Positions 42,787 through 54,371 of a stretch of 64,000 bases of DNA are shown here, in pieces. The notes below the pieces were generated by a model. It was not told the origin of the DNA and ran no database searches. It worked only from the letters and a program-made list of their open reading frames with translations. Location of the stretch: contig NC_090321.1 of NCBI RefSeq assembly GCF_040869045.1, forward strand, positions 138,561,689-138,625,688, read 5' to 3'. Position 1 is the stretch's first letter. The number at the start of each line of letters is the position of its first letter. The translations under genes and the position numbers were made by a program. Source of the stretch: Eurosta solidaginis. Its lineage: Eukaryota > Arthropoda > Insecta > Diptera > Tephritidae.

Positions 42787-44354
42787 ATGTCATCTTCCAG
42801 TATGGCGAACTCCCATGACACTACCTTTATAGATCTTTCTGATCGATTCGGAGGCCGTAGCACAGCACAATCCGCAGGAGGGGATAATAGGCAAACAAAC
42901 ATAAACAACGTTTCAGCTGAGCCAAAGAAGAACACCGATACGATTTCGAAAGCGCCGAAAGAGCAATTGCAACCATTACCAGCTTCACCGTCTAACCTGA
43001 ATTTCCCACCACCCACGGCTACCAATACTGTCGAAACAAATCACGCTTCTGTAAGAAACCCTCGTGGGCTTAGGGATGAACTAGCACCAATTTGAAAAGA
43101 ATTGATGGACGAGGTGAAACAAGCGATTATGGCGGAAATTCGAGAGAGTGAACCGGAATTAACTAGGGCCAATCCATATACAGGTACAGAGATAGAGGCG
43201 TCAGGGGTAACGATAGGGCGCGTAATCGGAATAATAAACGACGAAGACACAACTCAAGTATCGAATCCCGTGATTCTAGGCGGTCCATTAATGTGGCTAC
43301 GCATGCTAATATAAATAATCATGACATTGGTGGGAACAACAATCACCACATGGTCAGTGCAGCAGTCTACACGCGCAATAACCGACCACCAGCTAGTCAA
43401 CCTCGTATAGTCGAAGAAAGGGAATCAGCAGCTATCTCCGCAGGGCGTCAAGAAGCATCAGGAATAAGAGATAGGGAATTGTCCAGGCCAGACCTTAAGG
43501 TGGAAAAATGGGGGATTAACTTTCAAAGGCACCGCGATGCCATGCCAGTCGAAGACTTTATATTCCGACTAGAATACTTAAAAGATCAATATGGGTGTAC
43601 ATGGGTTGAAATAATACGCGATTTCCATCGATTGCTGAGCGGCGAAGCACGCGAGTGGTACTGGCTTTATATAAAGTCTCATGGCAAAGTCGATTGGCCG
43701 GGTTTGCAGCTCGCGCTGCTACGCCAATTTTCATCACAATGTACAGATTTTGAGATCCTTAGGGAACTGACAGAAAGGAAGCAAAGACCTGCAGAAAACA
43801 TCGACGATTACTTCCATGCCGTCGGGGTGTTGCGATCAAGACCTAAAAATCCAATACCAGAATACGAGATAGTACGATTAGTAAAAGGGAACTTGCGCGA
43901 ATCGCTAGCTAAAATGGTCTACCCTATTTCGGCATATTCCTTAGACCAATTACGGATGGAACGTAAGGAGTTCGACCGATGTTTTCCGCGCCAAGACCGC
44001 ACACCGCTGAGTAGTTTTACGCCACGCACACAACAGGTAAACGAAATTTATCAATCTGAAGATGATGAGCGCTTTGCTCCCGGTGATGAGGGTCAAATCA
44101 GCGTGGAGGAAATACGACATCAGTCTTCAAATAAGCAGTCAGGTGTTCGTAGAAACGTTTCGTGCTGGAATTGTGGCGCTGACGGCCACTTTTTCACCGA
44201 ACGTATGTCGCTTCAGCGACGTATTTTTTGTTACAAATGTGGCAAGCAGGATGCTATTACCCCTAAATGCCCAGTGTGTAACCCAGTGGGAAACGCTTCG
44301 AGGAACGCGATTGTGACGGGGGAATCGCGCTCCACACAAACCTCGTCAAAGTAG
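42787..44354 (+). pseudogene. Gypsy-3 gag, broken
   Basis: Same protein as Gypsy-2 gag. The frame opens at about 42787 (MANSHDTTFIDLSDRFGG), meets a TGA at 43093-43095, continues in phase to about 43290 and shifts into the frame 43293-44354. That frame holds the capsid-like part (DLKVEKWGINFQRHRDAM, FHRLLSGEAREWYWLYIKSH). In the first zinc knuckle the last Cys is Arg (CWNCGADGHFFTERM); the second Cys cluster is kept (CYKCG ... CPVC). The slippery heptamer GGGAAAC is at 44288-44294. Confidence 0.9.
44288..44329 (+). promoter_or_regulatory. Frameshift signal at the gag end (Gypsy-3)
   Basis: G GGA AAC in the gag frame, 11-nt spacer, then stem CGCGATT (44306-44312), loop GTGACGGGGG and AATCGCG (44323-44329). 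Identical in stem and loop to Gypsy-2, while the spacer sequence has diverged. Confidence 0.75.
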
Positions 44355-44636
44355 ATGCGTCAACATATACCGAACCGGGCATTAAATCCGAAGTTACCAC
44401 TGACATTTGAATTTTTAAGAAAAACCAGAAGCACATCAAACACCAGGAAGGAAAGTACGATATCCCATGAAGAACGACTTAGAAAATACCTTGAAACTCG
44501 GGAGAGAATTTTTGCAGAAAGCATTATTATGGGACGTCGGGCAGTTTCGCGTAAAATTCAGAAGGCAAGGGAACGATTTAAAAAGAGGAAAAAACTCCGA
44601 ATCCTTCAACCTAATGCTAAACTTTGTACTAATTAA
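44295..44636 (+). pseudogene. Gypsy-3 linker, broken
   Basis: The -1 frame after the slippery site is open (ERDCDGGIALHTNL, compare ERDCDGGIACHTNL in Gypsy-2) to a TGA at about 44407-44409. A small indel follows, after which the conserved basic part continues in another frame (KYLETRERIFAESIIMGRR) to a stop at 44636. From about 44600 the sequence already belongs to the 3' region, marking the pol deletion. Confidence 0.7.
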
Positions 44637-44884
44637 TTTAATACTAGTTAACCTAGAACTAAATAACTTACGGTTAAATAACTTAAAACTCCATTAGTGT
44701 ATACTAAATAACTTAAGACTAGAAAGCCGCTGCGATGACCTAAAAAAAGAACAAAATGTAATATACTTTAAATAAATATATTTCAGTACTAGCGGAATAC
44801 CACCCCGTCGATGAGGGTCAAGTCGGCGCGGAAGGACGTGTCCAAAAAGCACTCGTTCCAAGTTTACCTAAAATGAACACAAAA
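44610..44884 (+). other. Gypsy-3 3' non-coding remnant
   Basis: An AT-rich repeat (CTAAATAACTTA words, 44610-44720) and a block (about 44785-44880, including ACCACCCCGTCGATGAGGGT) that matches Gypsy-2 at 30735-30815 on the other strand. It then joins an LTR lacking its first 190 bp. Confidence 0.7.
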
Positions 44885-47491
44885 CACAACATTTTTGTTT
44901 TGGGTAAAAAACCATCAAAATCACAACAACTATATCAATATTTATTTTTTTAATTTCTTCTGAAAATATCTCTTGCAGATAGAAAATTTTTGATTTCCGC
45001 CTTCGGATTAGTGATCCTGGGTCCAAAGCGCGCCTATCAATATTTTTGGGCGAGTTTTAGAAGTTGTGAGTTAATGAATAGAATTACCATAGCTTCGTCC
45101 ACAGCTGGAATGGCAGATGCATACCATCTGGCACGCAGGGCAGCGCAGAACCTTGGTTGTTCTTTTTTTTTCATAAAATCCACTCCACCACCGGCTCTAA
45201 ATGAAAAGAATTACACAAAAAAATAAAAACATTCACTACGAGATTAATCCGCGCACGCATAAAAATGTAAATAAACACGTAATGTCAGACTAGAGATATT
45301 GACAAAATATCCATATGGGGAAATTATAAAAAGCTCATCTTCCAAGGGTTGCCAGATGAGCGGAAAGGGTGTGGGGAAAATCAAAAAAAGATGGATATAG
45401 GGTGGAAATGGGTGCGGTTGATTTAAGGATGACGAGATAAAACGGCACATGAAAGCGGTGTTCCTTATGAACACAGGCTATATAAGAAGGGATAACTGTA
45501 GAGAAAGAGCATAGTTGTTGAATATAGCAGCACACAAGTTGCAGCGCGCCGCCCGCCTACAGAAAGTTTGGGTATTAATAAATTTTAATAGTAAAAAGTC
45601 TATCCCTGTGCGCGAAAAGTTAACTCCGGTTTAAGTAAAGTAAAGTGGTGTTTTTTTATTCATATAAAACAAAAACAAAAAGGCAAAAAGGCAAAAATAA
45701 AATCGCGATTCCGGGCGAAAATTAAATACGAATTTCAATTTAGGCAGGAGCCAAAATTCAGCGCGCATAAACAATGTGGAATATCCAGGATCAGGTGAGT
45801 GGTAGAATTCTATAGTTTTTTTTATGTGCATATAGGGACTTTCGCGCCATTTGGGTTCGCGCAACCTCCACTTCGACTTCGGTCACGAATCTTCTCCAGA
45901 AATCCGGACCAGGCATAATGCGTCTGCAGGCCCGGAGTTCGGTGAGTGTAAATCCCCACTACAAAATTTTGAAATTTCTATGAAATAATATAATTTTTTT
46001 TGTAAGATTCTGTTTTTTTTTATTGGATAAATTTCGTTTTATAACCACCCTAATGTCTAATTCTAGACTTAACAAGGATATATGTAATGCTTGAGGAGCG
46101 TGAACGCCAAATTGGCGTGAAATCGTCAAATCAATTTAAATTCGCGCTAATAAAACTCCTTCGTTCCTCCGGTAGGAGTATCACCACTAATGCCTAAAGG
46201 CTTCTGTATGGCGCCAGTGATATGCCATTTACATAAATTTTGTATCACCATCTTACCATAATTGCCATGCTATAAAGGATTTTCTTTACAAATATAATGA
46301 TCGAAGACAGCAATCAGGAGTGTTGAGTGCATCAAAAGTCACCTTTCAAAGAAAACGGGGAAAATTAAAACAACAAAAAGGTCGCAACGTTAATATACGT
46401 ATGAGGGTAGGCTAATTTTAATTTTTTTGTGCCCAAATCAAACTTTGTGTAAAGTCGAATAAAATCAAGGTATAATGTGTAAAGTGCTGTTCAGTGACCA
46501 AAAAGGGGCCAAATAGTTCAGTTTAAATATATATTCGTTGTTTTTTTTTTGTAATAGCTGGAAAAAACCAGCTCACACCAATTTCCCTTAACCGCCATAA
46601 TAGAGCTCTGTTAGGTAGGCATTAGGGTATTGTATTGTGTCTTGGTCGAATTTCGCTCCTATTGAGCATATAAATGTTTGGCCTAGCTTTGGTGGCAGAA
46701 ATGGCTAAGAAAATATTTTATAGTTTTTTTTTGGTGTTCAGTAACCGAGGATTTTTTTTATAATACATCAATATGTTCTTTTGTCGGAATATCCAATTAT
46801 TTATATGGGATTTATGTAAACCTTTTATATAAAATTTTCGTTTGTGAATTTTCATATATGTATACGTTTTTTTTTACTTTACGAAACTGTGTTTTTATTA
46901 GGAGAAACGCTTTCATGTCTAGATATGAAGCTTGTACATAATGTATTTATATATAATCTTTCTGGGTTGTAAATCATATCTTTCGAACATTTTTTCTTAT
47001 TCTTTTGTATAAAAGATCTGTTGGTCAAAAATTCGTAAAAATTCTGTTCTTACATACATATAGTCTCGTATAGGAATAAGTTTGAAAATTTGAATCTTTT
47101 CATAGAACGTGTTTTTTTTTTGAATTCTTGTATAGGATTAAGATATTTTAATAAAATAATGTAACAGTGAATTGAAAAGAAAAGGACGATGATCTGCTAA
47201 GTCTAATCGGTTGGGGAGGGGAAGATGACGCTAGGGTAAGTAAATAGGGTCATTTGGAGCAGAGGAAAAGGGGACTCGCTGCCAGGCGAAATAAATCGAG
47301 CGGTCCAAGGTAGGGTGGGCTTCGTGCGAGGGGCGTGCATGGAGGTGAAAATAATGATGATTGTGACATCCGCCCCGTATCAAGGTGGACAAGGGTTAAG
47401 GGCCCTGACCTCTGGCCCTGAGCTAGCTGGGGGATATTCCACCTTGATTGCGCAAAGGGGCGGATTGACCCTCTAACAGGTGTTCGTGACA
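44885..47491 (+). repeat. Gypsy-3 second LTR, 5'-truncated
   Basis: About 2607 bp. It matches 27502-27829 and 39905-42005 and ends TGACA at 47487-47491. TATA box CTATATAAG at 45478-45486. Two splice-donor-like sites, CAG/GTGAGT at 45795 and CG/GTGAGTG at 45942. It is followed by a primer site and leader, not by flanking DNA. Confidence 0.88.
45478..45486 (+). promoter_or_regulatory. LTR TATA box (second LTR)
   Basis: CTATATAAG followed by AAGGGATAACTGTAG, as at 40174. Confidence 0.6.
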
Positions 47492-47572
47492 ATTATTATT
47501 AATATGGCGCCCATTCGAAAGCATACAGAGGGGCCGCTATATTTATTATAGCGTCCAATCACAGGAAATTTT
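47492..47572 (+). mobile_element. Second Gypsy-3-type leader, first part, with primer site
   Basis: After the LTR the sequence continues with TGGCGCCC at 47505-47512 and the leader, as at 42006-42086. It is interrupted at about 47572 and resumes at 51200. Confidence 0.85.
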
Positions 47573-50500
47573 TATACTCAGTTGAGCAGAGCTCACAGAG
47601 TATATTAAGTTTGATTGGATAACGGTTGGTTGTACATATATAAAGGAATCGAGATAGATATAGACTTCCATATATCAAAATAATCAGGATCGAAAAAAAT
47701 TTGATTGAGCCATGTCCGTCCGTCCGTCCGTCCGTCCGTTAACACGATAACTTGAGTAAATTTTGAGCTATCTTGATGAAATTTGGTATGTAGATTCCTG
47801 GGCACTCATCTCAGATCGCTATTTAAAATGAACGATATCGGACTATAACCACGCCCACTTTTTCGATATCGAAAATTTCGAAAAACCGAAAAAATGCGAT
47901 AATTCATTGCCAAAGGCAATTAAAGCGATGAAACTTGGCAGATGGGTTGACGTTATGACGCAGAATAGAAAATTAGTAAGATTTTGGACAATGGGAGTGG
48001 CACCGCCCACTTTTACAAGAAGGTAATTTAAAAGTTTTGCAAGCTGTAATTTGGCAGTCGTTGAAGATATCATGATGAAATTTGGCAGGAACGCTGCTAC
48101 TATTACTATATATGTGCTAAATAAAAATTAGCAAAATTGGATGAAGAACACGCCCACTTTTTAAAAAAAAAAATTTTTTAATTCAAATTTTAACAAAAAA
48201 TTTAATATCTTTACTGTATATAAGTAAGTTAAGTCAAAATTCAACTCCTGTAATGATATGATGCAACAAAATACAAAAATAAAAGAAAATTTCAAAATGG
48301 GCGTGGCTCCGCCCATTTTCATTTAGTTTGTCTAGAATACTTTTAATGCCATAAGTCGAACAAACATTTACCAATCCTTCTCAAATTTGGTAGGTACATA
48401 GATTCTATGACGGTAACTGTTCTCTGTGAAAATGGCCGAAATCGGTGGAAGCCACGCCCAGTTTTTATACACAGTCCACCGTCTGTCCTTCCGCTCGGCT
48501 GTTAACACAATAACTTGAGCAAAAACCGATATATCTTTACTAAACTTATCCCACCTACTTATCTGAACTCACTTTATCTCGGTATAAAAAATAGCCGAAA
48601 TCCGACCATAACCACGCCCACTTTATCGATATCGAAAATTACGAAAAATGAAAAAAATGCCATAATTCTATACCAAATACGAAAAAAGGGATGAAACATG
48701 GTAACTGGATTGGTTTATTGACGCAAAATATAACTTTGGAAAAAATTTTGTAAAATGGGTGTGACACCTACCATATTAAGTAGAAGAAAATGAAAAAGTT
48801 CTACAAGGCAAAATCAACAGCCCTTGGAATCTTGGCATATATAAATAAATTAGCAGTATTGCATATATAAATAAATTAGCAGTACCCGACAGATGATTTT
48901 CTGGATCACCTGGTCCACATTTTGGTCGATATCGCGAGAACACCTTCACATATACATCTAAGGGCCACTCGATTTTAAAACCCTCATTAATACCTTTAAT
49001 TTGATATCCATATCGTACAAACACATTCTAGAGTCACCCCTGGCCCACCCTAATGGCGATATCTCGAAAAGGCGTCCACCTATAGACCTAATGCCCACTC
49101 CCTCTTAAAATGCTCAGTAACACCTTTCGTTTGATACCCATATCGTACAAACATTCTAGAGTCACCTCTGGCCCACCCTAATGGCGATATCTCGAAAAGG
49201 CGTCCACCTATAGACCTAATGTCCACTCCCTCTTGAAATGCTCAGTAACACCTTTCGTTTGATACCCATATCGTACAAACATTCTAGAGTCACCCCTGGC
49301 CCACCCTATTGGCGATGTCTCGAAAAGGCCACCTATAGACCTAATGCCCACTCCCTCTTAAAATGCTCAGTAACACATTTCGTTTGATACCCATATCGTA
49401 CAAACATTCTAGAGTCCCCCTGGCCCACCCTAATGGCGATATCTCGAAAAGGCGTCCACCTATAGACCTAATGCCCACTCCCTCTTAAAATGCTCAGTCA
49501 CACCTTTCGTTTGATACCCATATCGTACAAACATTCTAGAGTCACCCTTGGTCCACCTTTATGGCGATATCTCGAAAAGGCGTCCACCTATAGACCTAAT
49601 GCCCACTCCCTCTTAAAATGCTCAGTAACACCTTTCGTTTGATACCCATATCGTACAAACATTATAGAGTCACCCTTGGTCCACCTTTATGGCGATATCT
49701 CGAAAAGGCGTCCACATATAGAACTAAGGATTACTCCCTTTTAAAATACTCATTACCACCTTTCATTTGATACCCATATCGTACAAACACATTCTAGAGT
49801 CACCCCTGGCCCACCCTAATGGCGATATCTCGAAAAGGCGTCCACCTATAGACCTAATGCCCACTTCCTCTTAAAATGCTCAGTAACACCTTTCGTTTGA
49901 TACCCATATCGCACAAACATTATAGAGTCACCCCTGGCCCACACTAATGGCGATATCTCGAAAAGACGTCCACCTATAGACCTAATGCCCACTCCCTCTT
50001 AAAATGCTCAGTAACACCTTTCTTTTGATACCCATATCGTACAAACACATTCTAGAGTCACCCCTGGCCCACCCTAATGACGATATCTCGAAAAGGCGTC
50101 CACTTATAGACCTAATGCCCACTCCCTCTTAAAATGCTCAGTAACACCTTTCGTTTGATACCCATATCGTACAAACATTCTAGAGTCACCCTTGGTCCAC
50201 CTTTATGGCGATATATCGAAAAGGCGTCCACCTATAGAACTAAGGATTACTCCCTTTTAAGATACTCATTACCATCTTTCATTTGATACCCATATCATAC
50301 AAACACATTCTAGAGTCACCCCTGGCCCACCCTAATGGCGACATTTCGAAAAGGCGTCCACCTATAGACCTATTGCCCACTCCCTCTTAAAATGCTCAGT
50401 AACACTTTTCGTTTTATACCCATATCGTACAAACATTCTAGAGTCACCCCTGGCCCACCCTAATGGCAATATCTCGAAAAGGCGTCCCCCTATAGACCTA

Positions 50501-51199
50501 ATGCCCACTCCCTCTTAAAATGCTCAGTAACACCTTTCATTTGATTCCCATATCGTACAAACACATTCTAGAGACACCCCTGGTCCACCTTTATGGCGAT
50601 ATCTCGAAACGGCGGCCACCTATGGACTAAGGATCACTCCTTTTCAAAATACTCATTAACAGCTTTCCTTTGATACCCATATCGTACAAAAATATTCTAG
50701 AGTCACCCCTGGTCCACCTTTATGGCGATTTCTCGAAAAGGCGTTCACCTATAGAACTAAAGCCCATTCCCTTTTAAAATACTCATTACCACCTTTCATT
50801 TGATACCCATATCGTACAAACACATCCTAGAGTCACCCCTGGTCCACCTTAATGGCGATATCTCGAAAGGGCGTCCACTGATAGACCTAAGGCCCACTCC
50901 CTCTTAAAATGCTCAGTAACACCTTTCATTTGATACCCATATCGTACAAACAAATTCTAGAGTCAGCCCTGGTCCACCTTTATGGCGATATTCCTAAATG
51001 GCGTCCATCCATAGAACTATGGCCTACTCTCTCTTAAAATACTCTTTAATACCTTCCATTTGATACACATGTCATACAACCACATTCCAAGGTTACCCTA
51101 GGTTCATTTTCCTACATGGTGATTTTCCTTATTTTGTCTCCATAGCTCTCAACTGAGTATGTAATGTTCGGTTACACCCGAACTTAGCCTTCCTTACTT
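47573..51199. mobile_element. 3.6-kb non-coding element with internal satellite
   Basis: The insertion is defined because the leader on both sides is contiguous in the other copy (42060-42090). The left end reads TATACTCAGTTGAGCAGAGCT. The right end, on the opposite strand, contains ATACTCAGTTGAGAGCT about 55 bp inside the edge, so the ends are related in inverted orientation. It contains a TCCG microsatellite (47715-47738), two diverged copies of a block with ACCACGCCCACTTT and CGATATCGAAAAT (near 47850 and 48615), and the 128-130-bp tandem array. No protein. Probably a non-autonomous element; I recall close relatives as common in fly genomes but cannot name the family. Confidence 0.7.
48880..51110. 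repeat. Tandem array, 17 units of 128-130 bp
   Basis: The word ACCTTTCGTTTGATACCCAT (or a variant) starts at 48992, 49122, 49250, 49375, 49502, 49630, 49758, 49888, 50016, 50146, 50274, 50404, 50532, 50661, 50791, 50921 and 51051. Units share ATATCGTACAAAC, TCTAGAGTCACCCCTGGCC, GGCGATATCTCGAAAAGGCG and CCCACTCCCTCTTAAAATGC. Two types alternate: most units read CTCAGTAACACC before the landmark word, others CTCATTACCACC (for example at 49758, 50274 and 50791). The length is not a multiple of three, so it is not coding. Confidence 0.95.
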
Positions 51200-51797
51200 G
51201 TTTTAACTACCATATACATATGGTGATCAAATAAAATGAAATCGTGAGAATTTAACAGCAGCGCCTAAGATTGAAATTGGCGCGCACCAGTGAGCAAAAT
51301 GTGAATTCGAATATAACATCTAATTCGACACTAATTTTTAATACTCATTTATCAAATACAAATACATTTCAATAGTTAAAATATACATATACATTGTAGC
51401 GTATACGATCATCAAATTAAACGGGTCTGGCCGTATGCGACCAACACCCTGTCACGGTGACTTATCAATGTTGTTTGATCCGAAAATTTAATTGCACCGA
51501 GACAGGAGTTGGAAGCAGATGGCGGACCCTAGTAATAGCCCTTAGATGACATAGCTACATTAGGGTGGGCGCCTATTTGTATCTTTTCTAATTTCTAAAA
51601 TGTTTTCTTCTTTTTGATTCATTACAGTACAATCAATCTTTTTTTTAGATTCAGTATAAATGGAAGTCCTTATTAAGTTTTTTTTTTTGTTAATAAGTTG
51701 CTCCAAAACTTTGGAATTTATACAGTATGACCTCAAGCGGCTGATTACATAAAGCTTGTGTTGCATAAAGTATACAAATTTTGAAACATATCCATAT
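51200..51797 (+). mobile_element. Second Gypsy-3-type leader, second part
   Basis: Resumes the leader split at 47572 and follows the copy at 42085-42685 almost base for base, with small differences. It stops at the LTR of the 412-like element; no gag follows. Confidence 0.85.
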
Positions 51798-52143
51798 TGT
51801 AACGAATTTATTTGCAATTCCCCTTATTTGCAATCTTCTGCTGAGTTCGAACCACTAAACAGTGGAAAGAAAAGGGGCTCTTGAGCGGCCACTGTAGGCG
51901 GTAAATAAATTGTCAGGCGTTCTTTAAACTTAAAGAATAATTATTTAATTCAAGAATTTAGGATATAAGTAACATTTTAAAATAGTTTAAATAGTTTAGC
52001 AAATTCAATATTTCATTGTGAGTGCGAACGTTCCGGCGGCTTTGAATATATTCGATCGACTGACTGTCGGTTACTGTTCAATTGTTCGCGTTGGTTTTAT
52101 GTTAGTGTTGCATTTATGGCAGAGTTGCCATTAGCATCTTACA
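51798..52143 (-). repeat. LTR of a 412/mdg1-like Ty3/gypsy element
   Basis: 346 bp from TGTAACG to TTACA (5-bp inverted ends). On the minus strand it is preceded by a purine-rich run (AGGGGAGGCCGAA, plus-strand 52144-52156), as expected for a 3' LTR next to its polypurine tract. Confidence 0.7.
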
Positions 52144-52505
52144 TTCGGCCTCCCCTGACACATAGGAGCGCCACCGCTCCTGCCCTGAGGTATTTTGATC
52201 GACCTCGTCTTCATACGTTTCATTATCATCGTAGGGTGGTAACTCACCCCACAGTTTTATTTTATCCGATGAGTATGAACGGACCCTTGTATTGAGGCTC
52301 TAGTTTTCATGAATGTCTGGTACTAGGTGCCTCATTTTCGACGAGCACCAAGTCGTCGACGTGATATACTGTTGGTTTTCTATGTTGTCGGTCAAATCGT
52401 ATTTTTGCTTGCTGCCTCATCTTGTAATTTTAGCTGCTGCATTATTTCGTATTTCTTCTAAATCAATTTCGTTAAGTTCATGATTATCGTCGTGTAAAGT
52501 TAATA
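52144..52505 (-). pseudogene. Integrase C-terminal remnant of the 412-like element
   Basis: Read on the minus strand, a decayed frame contains VYHVDDLVLVENEAPSTRHS, a stop, then KLEPQYKGPFILIG and another stop. KGPF is the GPY/F-type motif found at the C-terminus of Ty3/gypsy integrases. The rest of the element is cut off at the junction with the Penelope-like element near 52505. Confidence 0.65.
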
Positions 52506-52612
52506 ATATTTAGTTGTATTTGTGCGATCCGTTCGATTATGTACATGTATTTTTGAGTAGGCTAGTCTGATCTAATATTTCCTGGTACAAATAGAGATTT
52601 ATTTTACCTTTC

Positions 52613-52651
52613 GCCCGACGTTTCGCTGAATATTTCAGCCTCTTCAGGGGG
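52613..52651 (-). ncRNA. Hammerhead ribozyme motif (PLE copy A)
   Basis: Minus strand: CTGAAGA, stem II with complementary GCTGA and TCAGC, GAAA, C, GTC, then GGGC. All conserved core positions are present. Stem I here is weaker (CCCC against GGGC, three pairs) than in the two plus-strand copies. Confidence 0.75.
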
Positions 52652-52823
52652 TACACTATTTTTATTTTCAAATTTCAAATAAAGAAACAAAATGTAACAA
52701 CACATAGAAATTAACATGAAAACATTAAATTACACTTACAACAATATTGGACAATAAGAACACACATATAGAACTAAAATATCAGTACCACCCTACGTGG
52801 TAGTCTTGTCATTACTAATTTAT

Positions 52824-54131
52824 TTATTTACTCAAGCATAGCATGTATGCAGCGGCGATATTGTCGCTGTCCTCCTTTCTGTTCATCGTCGTTTGTCTGT
52901 TGTTTAAAATGTGCAAGCTTTCAAGTGTGTATCTCACCATCTCCCTTTTTTCGTTATCAATAATTTTGGTGTTCGTGAAATCAGCCACAGTTGAGTATGT
53001 GCTGTGACAGTGCAGTGCTGTGTTTTTGTTTTCTAATATCATCTGCGTGTTCGGCAATGCGAACACCTAGCGCCCGCTTTGTCGTCCCAATGTATGTTTT
53101 ATCACAGTTTTCGTTCTCCTTTCCTTTACATTCTATTTTGTATATCACGTTGTTTTGTTGTTGCTTGTCTATTGGATTCTTTGTTTTTGTGTATATTTTG
53201 GACAGTGTATTGTTGGACTTGTAAGATAGTGTGATTTTTTGTTGTTTAATTATGTTGTGATCGACTAAAGGACTGAGCTTAGGAATATATGTCACACTGC
53301 GGCATTTCTTAGTGTCTGTTGTTGCTGCGTCTGGTAATTTTTTGAGGTGGTTACTGGTTTTTATGATCGCCTGGTTAATCAATTCGTGTATTAGGTAGTT
53401 GGGGTAATTATTATTTCTTAAAATCAAATGTATCTTCTCTTTGTTGGCGTCGTGGAAATCTTGATGGCTTATGGTCAGTATTTTATTTATCAGATTCTTC
53501 GCTGTGTTGATTTTGTATTTGGTTGGTTGGGAGGAGAAAAAGTTAATTTGGCAGCCAGAGGACGTTGGTTTTGAGTACCAATCTAATTTAATATTATTGT
53601 TTTTTCTGTGTATACGAACATCAAGAAAGGGATGTTCGCGTTTTCCTCCATTTCCATAGTGAAATGGATTTTATGGTGGTATTTGTTTAGCGTCTCTAGA
53701 ATTATATTCACGTCACTGCGTTTTGCTATTGCGAAAACATCGTCTACATATTTAATAATAAATGTCAAGTCAATATTGTGTTGTTGTTTGAGCTTCGAAA
53801 TGGTGTTGTCGAAAAGGTCGTCCATAATAATATCAGCGATTGTCGGTGAAAGCGGGTTGCCCATTGGCATTCCATGAGTCTGACTGTATAGTTTCTTATT
53901 GCACATGAAGTAATTATTTTCTCTAAGACAAAAATCTAAAATTTGTTGAAACTTTGCTTTTGTTATTCTTGTTGTGTTTTGTATTTGGTCCCATTTTCTC
54001 ATTATAATTTTTATAGCTTGCATTGTAGGTATGTTTGTAAATAAGGACACAACATCAAACGAAACTAACACATCTTCCTCACACAAATAAATATTAGCCA
54101 ATCTGTCTTTTAAATTGAACACATTTTTCAC
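52824..54131 (-). pseudogene. PLE copy A ORF: RT and GIY-YIG endonuclease, broken
   Basis: C-terminal part of the PLE protein. RT blocks VSFDVVSLFTNIP, QTHGMPMGNPLSPTIADI and catalytic KYVDDVFAI lie in the first frame (54131 to about 53625). The middle continues in another frame to about 53430. The GIY-YIG region (CDKTYIGTTKRALGVRIAEH) is at about 53010-53120. The last part ends at the stop at 52824-52826 after MLCLSK. There are at least two frameshifts. It keeps a 77-bp segment before the GIY-YIG domain that is deleted in copy B. Confidence 0.9.
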
Positions 54132-54371
54132 ATTATGCTCTTCAGATATGATTGTTTTAAGTATCTGTCCTATATATTTGGACTGCTTGAGTAAATAAAT
54201 AAATTAGTAATGACAAGACTACCACGTAGGGTGGTACTGATATTTTAGTTCTATATGTGTATTCTTATTATCCAATATTGTTGTAAGTGTAACTTAATGT
54301 TTTCATGTTAATTTCTATGTGTTGTTACATTTTGTTTCTTTATTTATTTATTTGAAAATAAAAATAGTGTA

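Larger units (their letters stand above)
27311..47491 (+). mobile_element. Gypsy-3: pol-less relative of Gypsy-2
   Basis: Plus-strand Ty3/gypsy copy made of a 5' LTR (27311-27829 plus 39905-42005, interrupted by Gypsy-2), a primer site (42019), leader, broken gag and linker (42787-44636), a short 3' non-coding piece and a second LTR (about 44885-47491). Protease, RT, RNase H and integrase are gone: the linker near 44600 joins directly to the AT-rich repeat that follows integrase in Gypsy-2. The second LTR lacks its first 190 bp or so. It is non-autonomous and decayed. Confidence 0.88.
52506..54184 (-). mobile_element. PLE copy A: inverted, 5'-truncated Penelope-like element
   Basis: Minus-strand copy beginning abruptly at 54184, at the position equal to about 55685 in copy B, and running through RT, GIY-YIG and the terminal repeat to about 52506. 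It abuts copy B head to head. A 5'-truncated inverted copy beside the terminal repeat is a known habit of Penelope elements. Confidence 0.9.

Noticed and set aside
48880..51110. CRISPR-like array
   Set aside because: Whole units repeat head to tail with no unique spacers; it is a eukaryotic tandem repeat.
51560..51817. 85-residue minus-strand frame, similar to one at 42445-42651
   Set aside because: Both are the antisense of the shared Gypsy-3-type leader; no domain.
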